Below, piece by piece: positions 1 to 6,209 of a stretch of 14,209 nt of DNA (positions are counted from its first letter, which is position 1; every line of letters starts with the position of its first letter). Both the position numbers and the translations under genes were made by a program. The stretch comes from an uncultured Anaerococcus sp. (GTDB lineage: Bacteria; Bacillota_A; Clostridia; Tissierellales; Peptoniphilaceae): positions 1 through 14,209 of the forward strand of contig CAMEGY010000005.1 in assembly GCA_945916625.1 (NCBI GenBank), given 5' to 3'. The notes beneath the pieces were generated by a model that saw nothing but the letters and a program-made list of their open reading frames with translations, did no database searches and was not told where the DNA came from.

Positions 1-1132
1 TGTCGTTTGCAAGTCTTATCCAGCGGATAACTCCACCTGCAACTCCCTCAAAGCCACGGATATCAGATCCATTTGCCCTTACCTTGCCGAAATACATTCC
101 CATGCCGCCACCGTGCTTAGATACTTCCGCAAAGTTTGTTATTGACCTATAAATTCCCTTAAGTGTATCAGGAACTGTATCTATAAAGCATGATGAAAGC
201 TGGTTAAATGGCTTTCTTGCGTTGGTCATGGTTGGGGTTGCCATAGTTGCTTTTAAGCTTGATAAGATATCATATAGTCTTTTTGCAAATTCCACCTTAT
301 TTTTTTCTGGAATTGCAAGGTGCATGGCAATTCCCATAAACATCTCTTGGACATTTTCTAAGAGTCTACCATCGTAGGTTGTGATTAGGTATCTCTTTCT
401 CAAAAGATCTAGGCCGGAATAGGTGAAGATATCGTCTCTTGAATAGTCTAGATAGGCTTCTAGTTCGTCTATTTCTTTGGATGTATAATTTTCTAGCATA
501 TATTTGCCGTAGAGTTTATTATCTGTTAGGAATTTAATTTTTGTTTTGAAATCATAGATTTCGTAGCGGTCTTCTTCTTCCTTGATTTCTAAGTTTATCT
601 TATAAGATAAAAACCTAGCCGCTATTATTTCCCAATCAGGAGCTTCCTTGCTTGTAAGCTCGCTTGCTGCACGGATTAGGGCATCTAAGATTTCCTTATC
701 GCTCATCTCTGGCTTGATGAAAGATTCAAATTTGAAGTAAAGAGATTCGATTGGGTATCTTTGACTGTCAAATTCTCTTTGGACCTTTGATACGATTTCC
801 ATCAGATCCTTATCTGATACATACTTACTAAAGTCTGTGATTACCTTCCTGTCCATGTTGTGCTTGGCCCTATAGAGGATATAGGATTTGACTTCCCTGT
901 AGTAGTTTTCATCAATTAGGTTAAGCTCAACCAAGTCTTGGACTTCCTCGACTGTAATTGTATGGTCAACCGGGAACTTTTCTTCTATGGTTTTTACAAT
1001 TTTTTGGGCAATATATTCTAATTTTTCATCGCTAATTGTAGAGTCTACCGATTTAAATGCCTTAAAAATTGCCCTCTTTATTTTTTCTAATTCAAAGTCA
1101 ACTTTTGAACCATCTCTTTTAATTATCTTCAT
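1..1132 (-). CDS. nrdA: Ribonucleoside-diphosphate reductase, alpha (large) subunit, class I, N-terminal part
   Basis: Catalytic subunit that reduces ribonucleoside diphosphates to deoxyribonucleotides with a radical-carrying beta subunit. The gene runs off the left edge, so only the first 377 residues and one base are present; the family is usually over 700 residues. I translated it by hand. It opens MKIIKRDG, and residues 1 to about 95 form an ATP-cone, the allosteric activity-control domain. This favours NrdA over the usually cone-less NrdE. The reductase barrel follows, with a QLSSCF motif near residue 315 whose cysteine matches the first catalytic cysteine of class I enzymes. A GGGMGMYFG loop lies near 341, and the visible end reads GGVIRWIRLAND. 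The ATG is preceded by a GGAGAA ribosome site. A promoter with two NrdR-like boxes lies directly upstream. nrdB is not seen and may lie further left. Confidence 0.93.
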   Translation of the reverse strand, partial: MKIIKRDGSKVDFELEKIKRAIFKAFKSVDSTISDEKLEYIAQKIVKTIEEKFPVDHTITVEEVQDLVELNLIDENYYREVKSYILYRAKHNMDRKVITDFSKYVSDKDLMEIVSKVQREFDSQRYPIESLYFKFESFIKPEMSDKEILDALIRAASELTSKEAPDWEIIAARFLSYKINLEIKEEEDRYEIYDFKTKIKFLTDNKLYGKYMLENYTSKEIDELEAYLDYSRDDIFTYSGLDLLRKRYLITTYDGRLLENVQEMFMGIAMHLAIPEKNKVEFAKRLYDILSSLKATMATPTMTNARKPFNQLSSCFIDTVPDTLKGIYRSITNFAEVSKHGGGMGMYFGKVRANGSDIRGFEGVAGGVIRWIRLAND

Positions 1133-1148
1133 TTCTTCTCCAAACTAA

Positions 1149-1164
1149 CTACTAGATGTAGTGG
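1149..1164 (-). promoter_or_regulatory. NrdR-box-like site 2
   Basis: The minus strand reads CCACTACATCTAGTAG, matching the same 16-base box at about 11 positions and containing a perfect 5-base inverted repeat (ACTAC/GTAGT). Its centre is 41 bases from that of site 1, close to four helical turns, so both boxes lie on the same DNA face. NrdR boxes typically occur as such tandem pairs. Confidence 0.5.
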
Positions 1165-1186
1165 TATTTTATCAATTTCTACCCTT

Positions 1187-1215
1187 ATCATACCGTATAT
1201 TGTACCTAGAGTGAA
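1187..1215 (-). promoter_or_regulatory. Probable promoter of nrdA
   Basis: Read on the minus strand, a -35 TTCACT (1210-1215) and a -10 TATGAT (1187-1192) are separated by 17 bases. They match the sigma-A consensus at 4 of 6 and 5 of 6 positions. The -10 overlaps an NrdR-like box. Found by eye, not tested. Confidence 0.55.
1190..1205 (-). promoter_or_regulatory. NrdR-box-like site 1
   Basis: The minus strand reads GTACAATATACGGTAT, matching an idealised symmetric form of the NrdR box (ACACTATATATAGTGT) at about 11 of 16 positions, with one further W-position allowed. It overlaps the -10 and the spacer of the nrdA promoter, where a repressor would block RNA polymerase. NrdR is the zinc/ATP-cone repressor of ribonucleotide reductase genes. 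Confidence 0.5.
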
Positions 1216-1223
1216 ATATAGAC

Positions 1224-1270
1224 AAAAAAAGCACAAAGGCTTTTAAAGCTTATCTTTGTGCTATTTTTTT
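1224..1270 (-). terminator. Rho-independent terminator of the sppA-RDD operon, bidirectional in form
   Basis: A perfect 9-base stem (AGCACAAAG at 1230-1238 with CTTTGTGCT at 1254-1262) is flanked by seven A on the left and seven T on the right, so it can end transcription in either direction. The only gene running into it is the RDD gene on the minus strand, 39 bases upstream. It also isolates nrdA from that operon. Confidence 0.88.
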
Positions 1271-1308
1271 CATCTTTTAAATATATATATTCTAAAAAGT
1301 AAATTTAC

Positions 1309-1809
1309 CTAAAATTCTTTGCCATAAAGATCTCTAATAGCTTCTTCCTTTACCACAGCCGTATCCACAAAAAAATCGATCAGGCCTTGGTTTTTTGGTG
1401 TAAATATTGGCAAAGCGTAAAGTAGGAAAAGTTTATTTTGGATAAACCTGCCACATATTTCCCTAATTATAATCTGGCTTACAGTGAGGTCATCGGAATT
1501 TAGGCTTACTACCCTAAGTCCTGTAATCATTTTGCCAAGGCTTTGCCCCTTTGTAATAAGGCTTGCTATTGTAAAATAAGCTAAGGTCACAAAACCTGAA
1601 ATCATATCTATAAAGGAAATATTATAGATCATGGCCTCTGGATTAACTAGGTTAAAACTTTTTATTATATTGCTAATGGCTCCTACTATTATCATATCTA
1701 TGATAAAGGCTAAGGCTCTTAGGCCAAAGGATGCGTAAGCATGCTTATAGTCTTTTTCCTTATAAATTTCTCTTTGGTCTATATTTTCTATATAATTTCT
1801 ATTTTCCAT
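1309..1809 (-). CDS. RDD-family membrane protein
   Basis: Small integral membrane protein of 166 residues. It has the RDD signature: Arg31 and Asp38 in the first membrane segment (about 31-50), a second segment at about 66-86, a conserved GQSLGKMITGLRVV stretch at 88-101, and a third hydrophobic stretch near 126-137. The molecular role of most RDD proteins is unknown; some relatives take part in ion or solute transport. The N-terminal 25 residues are charged and probably cytoplasmic. The ATG overlaps the end of sppA by 11 bases and follows a strong GGGGGAG ribosome site, so the two are likely co-expressed. The pairing suggests a membrane stress or protein-quality role, but that is only inference. 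Confidence 0.85.
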   Translation of the reverse strand: MENRNYIENIDQREIYKEKDYKHAYASFGLRALAFIIDMIIVGAISNIIKSFNLVNPEAMIYNISFIDMISGFVTLAYFTIASLITKGQSLGKMITGLRVVSLNSDDLTVSQIIIREICGRFIQNKLFLLYALPIFTPKNQGLIDFFVDTAVVKEEAIRDLYGKEF

Positions 1810-2782
1810 AGGCTCCCCCGTACAAATACATTGGACTTAGAGTATTTTTCTCCATAAATTCCTTTATGATAGCAAGGTCTGATGAGCCAGATCTAAAGTC
1901 ATTTGCCTTTTGGAAAAATGACATGAATGATTTTTGGAAATTAGATTCACTTAGGACAACTGGATCATTTAGGCCATTTTCGCTTATCATATCATCTATA
2001 GCCATATCCAAATCGCCAATCTTATCTACAAGTCCATTTGCTAGGGCCTGTTCCCCGTCATATACCCTGCCGTCTGCTATTTTCCTAACCTTATCTTCGC
2101 TCATATTTCTGCCTTCGCTTACTAATTTTACAAATCTCTTATAGGCAGAATTTATAAGGCCTTCAAAATATTTTCTCTCTTCATCTGTTAGGTCACTACC
2201 AGGGCTTCCTGCGTCTTTCATCTTACCTGAGGTAATATTTTGCTCTTTGATTCCATATTTATCAAAAAGTCCCTCAAGAGAGTACATTTGCATAATTACA
2301 CCGATTGAACCGGTAAGGGTTTCATTTGATGCGTAAATCCTATCTGTAGGCGCTGATACATAGTAGCCGCCGCTTGCTGCCATTTCTTCCATGACTGAAT
2401 AAACTTTAATTCCTTTTTCCTTAAGATTTTTAATCTCCTTTGCGATTTGTTCAGACACATATACAGACCCGCCAGGACTGTTTACAGCAAGAATTACACC
2501 CTTTGTAGTAGGATCTTCTCCACAAGATCTTAACTGGTCTATTACAAATTCACTATTAGAATCTGATTGGATAACCCCGTTTAAGTTTACCACTCTTATT
2601 TTTTCCTTGTTGTTTGTCCCCCTTAGGACTTCTGTATCCATAAGGGCTTCCTTACTTAGCTTATTTATGTAGGTCTTGCCTATCTCTTCTTTTGTCTCAT
2701 TTCCTACATTGCTTAGGTTTGAAACCAACAAAATTATTAGGGCAAGACCTACAGCTATCCATTTTTTCTTATTATTTCTCAT
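1799..2782 (-). CDS. sppA: Signal peptide peptidase SppA (S49 serine protease)
   Basis: Membrane-anchored protease that degrades leftover signal peptides and is linked in Bacillus to envelope stress. At 327 residues it is the short, single-domain Gram-positive form. Residues 1-7 are basic and 8-23 form one membrane anchor. The S49 core follows: NSPGGSV at 101-107, MAASGGYYVS at 134-143 with nucleophile Ser137, TGSIGVI at 157-163, and SGKMKDAGSP near 185-194. Lys189 is the expected general base, 52 residues after the serine as in Bacillus subtilis SppA. The ATG follows an AAGGAGAA site. The 3' end overlaps the RDD gene. A TATAAT promoter element lies 36 bases upstream. Confidence 0.93.
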   Translation of the reverse strand: MRNNKKKWIAVGLALIILLVSNLSNVGNETKEEIGKTYINKLSKEALMDTEVLRGTNNKEKIRVVNLNGVIQSDSNSEFVIDQLRSCGEDPTTKGVILAVNSPGGSVYVSEQIAKEIKNLKEKGIKVYSVMEEMAASGGYYVSAPTDRIYASNETLTGSIGVIMQMYSLEGLFDKYGIKEQNITSGKMKDAGSPGSDLTDEERKYFEGLINSAYKRFVKLVSEGRNMSEDKVRKIADGRVYDGEQALANGLVDKIGDLDMAIDDMISENGLNDPVVLSESNFQKSFMSFFQKANDFRSGSSDLAIIKEFMEKNTLSPMYLYGGAYGK

Positions 2783-2817
2783 AAATTCTCCTTAAATTTT
2801 CCCTTGTCTTACTCTTT

Positions 2818-2848
2818 ATTATACCCAAAAAAATCAAGACTTTGTTAA
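2818..2848 (-). promoter_or_regulatory. Probable promoter of the sppA-RDD operon
   Basis: On the minus strand there is a perfect TATAAT at 2818-2823 preceded by GGG. The best -35 match is TTAACA at 2843-2848, with a long 19-base spacer. The -10 is convincing; the -35 is tentative. Confidence 0.5.
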
Positions 2849-2891
2849 TCCGATTGCATTTTATAGATCCAATAAGTACAATGAGAATACA

Positions 2892-2921
2892 TTACAATTA
2901 TCGTTAACACTCGATTATATT
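2892..2921 (+). promoter_or_regulatory. larE: Candidate promoter of the lar operon
   Basis: TATATT at 2916-2921 is a reasonable -10 and TTACAA at 2892-2897 a weak -35 with an 18-base spacer. TTAACA at 2904-2909 is a better -35 but has no good -10 at the right distance. Transcription from here would begin near 2928, at the left edge of the first leader hairpin. The promoter has to lie in this short stretch because sppA is divergent. Confidence 0.35.
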
Positions 2922-2923
2922 GT

Positions 2924-2956
2924 TATGTATAGCTCCTCCTTGGAGCTATTTACATA
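2924..2956 (+). promoter_or_regulatory. Leader hairpin or operator upstream of larE
   Basis: Interrupted inverted repeat: TATGT (2924-2928) pairs with ACATA (2952-2956), and directly inside it ATAGCTCC (2929-2936) pairs with GGAGCTAT (2942-2949) around a 5-base loop, leaving a TT bulge on the right. There is no T-run after it, so it is not a terminator. It could be a protein operator or a regulatory RNA hairpin preceding the terminator that starts at 2962. No known riboswitch class was recognised. Confidence 0.55.
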
Positions 2957-2961
2957 GGAAA

Positions 2962-3000
2962 AATTAAGCTGTATTTAATACGGCTTAATTATTTTTTATT
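2962..3000 (+). terminator. Terminator-like hairpin in the lar leader (candidate attenuator)
   Basis: AATTAAGC (2962-2969) pairs with GCTTAATT (2983-2990). A T-G wobble and GTAT/ATAC extend the stem to 13 pairs with a 3-base loop. ATTTTTTATT follows at 2991-3000, so it reads as an intrinsic terminator on the plus strand. The larE ATG lies only 26 bases beyond. No plus-strand gene lies upstream in need of termination, so conditional attenuation of the lar operon is the simplest explanation. Confidence 0.65.
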
Positions 3001-3025
3001 ATTTTTCAAAAAAGGAGTGTTATCC

Positions 3026-3859
3026 ATGAAAGAAAGAACTAAAAACTTATATAAAATCATAGAAAATCTACTCAAAGATAAGTTTGTCCTAGCCTTTTCT
3101 GGCGGTGTAGATTCTGCATTATTGCTCAAAATCGCATCAGAATTAAGACAAGGTGAAAACGATGTAGTTGCTATGTTTTTTAAAGCTCCATCATCTACTG
3201 AAGAAGATCTTAAAAATGCGAAAAATTTGGCTGATGATATGGGAGTTAAACTATATATAAAAGATGTAGACATCTTTGTAGATGACCATATCATAAATAA
3301 CTCAAAAGACAGGTGCTACCACTGCAAAAGCCACCTTTTCAAACAAGCCATAGAGCTAAAAGATGAGCTTGGCTACGGATATGTGGTAGACGGGACAAAT
3401 ACCGACGACCATAAGGTCTATAGGCCAGGTCTTGTAGCTCTAAGAGATCTGGGAGTAATAAGTCCCCTAAATCAAGCAGGTTTTTCAAAAGAAGATGTAA
3501 GAGAGCTTGCAAGTAATCTTAATATAAGTGTTGCAAAAAGACCTTCTGCCCCATGTCTTTTGACAAGATTTCCTTATGGTACAAAAATCACCCCAGAAAA
3601 ACTAGATAGGCTTGAAAAAGCAGAAAGCTTTGTAAGAAGTCTTGGCTTTGAGAAATTCAGAGTAAGGGACCACTCAAATATAGCTAGAATCGAGCTTGAA
3701 GTAAGTGATTTTAATAAATTTATAGAAAAAAGGGTTAATGTTATAGATGAGTTTAAAAATTTAGGCTTTTCTTATGTGACCCTTGACCTAGAAGGTTTTA
3801 GGTCAGGATCCATGGACGAAGGCCTGAGTGAAGAAGATAAAAGGAAGTGGGTTTTATAA
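3026..3859 (+). CDS. larE: LarE, ATP-dependent sulfur transferase for the nickel-pincer cofactor
   Basis: PP-loop enzyme that adenylates and sulfurates the carboxylates of pyridinium-3,5-biscarboxylic acid mononucleotide, the second step of nickel-pincer nucleotide synthesis. It has 277 residues. The PP-loop is SGGVDS at 25-30. Cys177 sits in SAPCLLTRFPYG and corresponds to the active cysteine of Lactobacillus plantarum LarE (Cys176). Two more cysteines form a CxxC at 97/100 (DRCYHCK), giving a three-cysteine set. I chose the ATG at 3026, preceded by AAAGGAG at 3011-3017 with good spacing. An upstream in-frame GTG at 3017 lies inside that ribosome site. The stop codon overlaps the larB start as TAATG, indicating coupled translation. 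Known homologues without the larB and larC neighbours are harder to assign; here context and motifs agree. Confidence 0.93.
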   Translation: MKERTKNLYKIIENLLKDKFVLAFSGGVDSALLLKIASELRQGENDVVAMFFKAPSSTEEDLKNAKNLADDMGVKLYIKDVDIFVDDHIINNSKDRCYHCKSHLFKQAIELKDELGYGYVVDGTNTDDHKVYRPGLVALRDLGVISPLNQAGFSKEDVRELASNLNISVAKRPSAPCLLTRFPYGTKITPEKLDRLEKAESFVRSLGFEKFRVRDHSNIARIELEVSDFNKFIEKRVNVIDEFKNLGFSYVTLDLEGFRSGSMDEGLSEEDKRKWVL

Positions 3860-4617
3860 TGGATAAAAAAACCTTAATTCTAAAGATAAAAAGTGGCGAA
3901 ATAACTGATGATGCTGCCCTTAAAATCCTAGATGACAAGGGCTATGAAGATATAGGCGAAGTTGCTAAAATCGACTTTGCTAGAAAAGATAGGCGTGGTT
4001 TTCCTGAAGCTATTTATTGCGCATCAAAGGATGATGACAGCCTAGTTAAAATCTTCAAGGCCTTTTACCAAAGACGTGAATCTGTAATCGGAACTAGGGC
4101 AAGTAAAAGGCAATTTCAAGTTGTAAAAGAAGCCATAAAAGACGTAGAGTATTCAGAACTTGGCCAAATCATTTCCCTCGATTATTCAAAAGAATCTCAA
4201 AAAATCGGTGAAATTGCAATAGTATCTGCAGGCACATCAGACCTTCCAGTTAGCCTTGAAGCTGAGATTACTGCAAAATTTCTCGGAGCAAATGTAAAAA
4301 CCTACAGGGATGTGGGAGTTGCTGGAATTCATAGGCTTTTAGATAAGATAGAAGAAATAAGAAAGGCAAATATTATAATTGCTATTGCCGGCATGGAAGC
4401 TGCCCTTGCGACAGTTCTAGCAGGCCTTGTGGATAAGCCAATCATAGCTGTACCTACATCTGTGGGCTACGGGGCAAATCTTGGTGGCATCACCGCTCTC
4501 CTATCAATGATTAACTCCTGCGCAGAAGGAGTAAGTGTAGTAAATATTGACAATGGCTACGGTGCAGCCTACCAAGCTTGTCAGATTAATAAACTAATAG
4601 CGAAAGGAACTAAATAA
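3859..4617 (+). CDS. larB: LarB, nicotinate adenine dinucleotide carboxylase/hydrolase
   Basis: First enzyme of nickel-pincer cofactor synthesis. It carboxylates the pyridine ring of nicotinic acid adenine dinucleotide and releases AMP, giving the biscarboxylated mononucleotide used by LarE. It has 252 residues. The N-terminal ~120 residues are family-specific. The C-terminal half is a PurE-like (AIR carboxylase) fold: SAGTSDLP near 123-130, AGMEAALATVLAGL near 175-188, PTSVGYG near 197-203, and NIDNGYGAAYQA near 230-241. The start is the ATG at 3859, overlapping the larE stop by one base. An in-frame GTG at 3847 lies within the ribosome site AAGGAAG and was not used. The stop overlaps the larC ATG in the same TAATG arrangement. 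Confidence 0.93.
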   Translation: MDKKTLILKIKSGEITDDAALKILDDKGYEDIGEVAKIDFARKDRRGFPEAIYCASKDDDSLVKIFKAFYQRRESVIGTRASKRQFQVVKEAIKDVEYSELGQIISLDYSKESQKIGEIAIVSAGTSDLPVSLEAEITAKFLGANVKTYRDVGVAGIHRLLDKIEEIRKANIIIAIAGMEAALATVLAGLVDKPIIAVPTSVGYGANLGGITALLSMINSCAEGVSVVNIDNGYGAAYQACQINKLIAKGTK

Positions 4618-5504
4618 TGGATTTATATTTTGAAATGTATTCAGGTATAGCTGGAGATATGACAATTGCGGCCCTACTTGATCTTGGGGCAAGCAAGGAT
4701 AAACTTATTGAGGGAATCAATTCTCTAGGCCTTTCTGGTTTTGACCTAGTCTTTGATAGGACAAAGAAAAATGGTATTGATGCCTATAATTTTGATGTAA
4801 TCCTAGAAGGCCACGACCATGATCACCATAAACATGAATATGAACATCATCACGACCATTCTCACAGCCATGACCACTCTCACAATCACGAAGACGGATG
4901 TGGTCATCACCACCATAATCACAAAGATGGTCACGACCACCACCACAATCATTCTCATGACCATTCCCATAACCACGTTCACAGAAACCTAGAAGCAATC
5001 GAAAAAATAATAAATTCTACAGATCTAAATGATAATATAAAGAAAAATTCCCTAGGTATTTTCGATATAATTGGCGATGCAGAGGCCAAGGCCCATGGGA
5101 TTGCAAAATCTGAAGTACACTTCCATGAAGTTGGTGCTATAGATTCTATTATAGATATTGTAGGTACATGCATTCTACTAGATGATTTGGGAGTAGAAAA
5201 TATCTACTTCTCAGACCTTTTCGAGGGTCACGGCTATCAAATGTGTGCCCACGGCCCAATGCCAATCCCTGTGCCAGCTGTAGCAAATATCCTAGCAGAT
5301 TCTGATATTAGCCTTAATTTTATAGGAGAAGAAGGCGAGCACATCACTCCAACTGGAGCTGCTATTGTAAAATACTTCTACAGAAAAGCGCCAGAAAGTT
5401 TCAAAATCAAAAAAATCGGCCTAGGTGCAGGCAACAAGGACTTTGAAAAAACTACCAATATCTTAAGAGTAATGGAAATCGAAAGAGATAAAAAAAAACA
5501 ATAA
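4617..5504 (+). CDS. larC: LarC N-terminal part (LarC1) of the nickel-insertion enzyme
   Basis: LarC is the cyclometallase that inserts nickel into the sulfurated pincer nucleotide using CTP. This reading frame encodes the first 295 residues. It starts MDLYFEMYSGIAGDM, a family signature. Residues 66-122 are extraordinarily histidine-rich, with 29 histidines in 57 residues mixed with Asp, Ser and Asn, and probably bind or store nickel. Conserved LarC stretches follow, including HFHEVGAIDSIIDIVG and GPMPIPVPA. The frame ends at TAA 5502-5504, two codons after a run of nine A, while the rest of the family sequence continues in the -1 frame. The full protein would have 437 residues, close to other LarC proteins. 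In Lactobacillus plantarum larC is likewise split and joined by programmed frameshifting. Ribosome site AAAGGA at 4603-4608. Confidence 0.93.
   Translation: MDLYFEMYSGIAGDMTIAALLDLGASKDKLIEGINSLGLSGFDLVFDRTKKNGIDAYNFDVILEGHDHDHHKHEYEHHHDHSHSHDHSHNHEDGCGHHHHNHKDGHDHHHNHSHDHSHNHVHRNLEAIEKIINSTDLNDNIKKNSLGIFDIIGDAEAKAHGIAKSEVHFHEVGAIDSIIDIVGTCILLDDLGVENIYFSDLFEGHGYQMCAHGPMPIPVPAVANILADSDISLNFIGEEGEHITPTGAAIVKYFYRKAPESFKIKKIGLGAGNKDFEKTTNILRVMEIERDKKKQ
5490..5504 (+). other. larC: Programmed -1 frameshift site joining larC1 and larC2
   Basis: Nine A (5490-5498) contain the slippery heptamer A AAA AAA in the right register (zero-frame codons AAA at 5493 and 5496), followed by CAA and the zero-frame stop TAA at 5502-5504. 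In the -1 frame a TAA occupies 5489-5491, so that frame opens exactly at the A-run. Any shift must therefore happen within about ten bases. Slippage by polymerase adding one A would give the same product. A 6-base stem (AAAGCG 5532-5537 with CGCTTT 5554-5559) lies downstream but is rather far to act as a stimulator. Confidence 0.85.
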
Positions 5505-5929
5505 AACTTCTTGAAACAAATATAGATGACCAAAGCGGGGAACTTCTAGGATTCGCTTTAGAAAAAATCATGGAAATAGCCCTAGATTGCTACTATAGCC
5601 CAATTTTTATGAAAAAAAATCGCCCAGCCTATAAATTGTCGGTTATTTATAAGGCTTGTGATGAAGAAAAAATCGAAGATATAATATTCACAGAGACCAC
5701 ATCTATAGGAGTAAGAAAATTTGACCTCGAAAGGACAATCCTAGATAGGAAAATAATAGAAATATCTTATAAAGATAAAACCTACCTTGCAAAACAAGTT
5801 AGATATAAGGATAAGATTTATACCTATCCAGAATACGAATCTGCAAAAATCTTAGCAGCAAATGAGGGAATATCCTTAAAAGAAGCCTATGATTTGATGA
5901 GGATTTTAGTTAATAAAATAGAAAAATAA
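5492..5929 (+). CDS. larC: LarC C-terminal part (LarC2), expressed by -1 frameshift
   Basis: C-terminal domain of LarC, in the -1 frame relative to larC1. Read through the slip it continues TIKLLETNIDDQSGELLG, then ALEKIMEIALDCYYSPIFMKK and NRPAYKLSV, the conserved LETNIDD and MKKNRP motifs of this family's C-terminal domain. Conserved sequence begins right after the A-run, well before the first ATG at 5570, so that ATG is an internal methionine and not the start of a separate gene. About 143 residues are added after the slip. The segment carries the nucleotide-handling and nickel-insertion part of the enzyme by analogy with L. plantarum LarC2. A strong terminator follows six bases after the stop. 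Confidence 0.9.
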   Translation, partial: KKTIKLLETNIDDQSGELLGFALEKIMEIALDCYYSPIFMKKNRPAYKLSVIYKACDEEKIEDIIFTETTSIGVRKFDLERTILDRKIIEISYKDKTYLAKQVRYKDKIYTYPEYESAKILAANEGISLKEAYDLMRILVNKIEK

Positions 5930-5935
5930 ATTATT

Positions 5936-5963
5936 CCAGGACTAAAAATCGTCCTGGTTTTTT
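5936..5963 (+). terminator. Rho-independent terminator of the lar operon
   Basis: A perfect 7-base GC-rich stem, CCAGGAC (5936-5942) with GTCCTGG (5951-5957), has an 8-base loop and six T (5958-5963). It lies immediately after the larC2 stop. Confidence 0.92.
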
Positions 5964-6173
5964 GTCGATATTTTATGAATAATTAATAATTTCTTCGGTC
6001 ATTCAATCTCCGACTTTATAAGATTCATACTAATAAATCTGCGATTTTTTCCATAGAATTATATTTATAGGCATACCGAGTAAGTAAACTTAGCGAAAGA
6101 TGAAGGTTCTAATAAATTTAGGACTAAGTAATTCAAAAATTTTTTAAAAATACAAGCTTAGGCCAAAACTAGG
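5964..6173 (+). other. Intergenic stretch with no gene; possible degenerate or repeat unit
   Basis: No supportable reading frame on either strand. It contains a short dyad TAAGT-AA-ACTTA (6081-6092), a distant complementary pair TCGGT (5995-5999)/ACCGA (6075-6079), a repeated CTAATAAAT (near 6030 and 6109), and an A/T homopolymer block near 6135-6150. Roughly 5991-6131 is less AT-extreme than its flanks and might be an intergenic repeat or a gene relic; one genome region cannot show which. Confidence 0.3.
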
Positions 6174-6198
6174 TATGTTATTATTAGAATAATACATA
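6174..6198 (+). repeat. Inverted repeat before the DUF4177-like pseudogene
   Basis: TATTATT (6179-6185) and AATAATA (6188-6194) form a perfect dyad with a 2-base centre. It is extended by TATG (6174-6177) and CATA (6195-6198) after one bulged T. It lies two bases before the GGAGG ribosome site and contains a TAGAAT -10-like sequence (6185-6190), so it may have been an operator-promoter for the small gene downstream. Confidence 0.45.
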
Positions 6199-6209
6199 TG
6201 GAGGCATCT

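Noticed and set aside
2924..3000. T-box or a known metal riboswitch in the lar leader
   Set aside because: No T-box AGGGUGG-type motif and too short for the known nickel/cobalt class; only two hairpins can be supported.
3017..3025. GTG start of larE at 3017
   Set aside because: It lies inside the AAAGGAG ribosome site that serves the ATG at 3026.
3847..3858. GTG start of larB at 3847
   Set aside because: It overlaps the AAGGAAG ribosome site; the ATG at 3859 overlaps the larE stop in the same way as the larB-larC junction.
4717..4998. Gly/Asp/His-rich open frame on the minus strand
   Set aside because: Mirror of the histidine-rich codon repeat of larC; no ribosome site or family resemblance.
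5570..5929. Separate 119-residue gene starting at ATG 5570
   Set aside because: Family-conserved LarC sequence (LETNIDD) continues in this frame from 5498, upstream of the ATG, and no ribosome site precedes 5570. It is the frameshifted end of larC.
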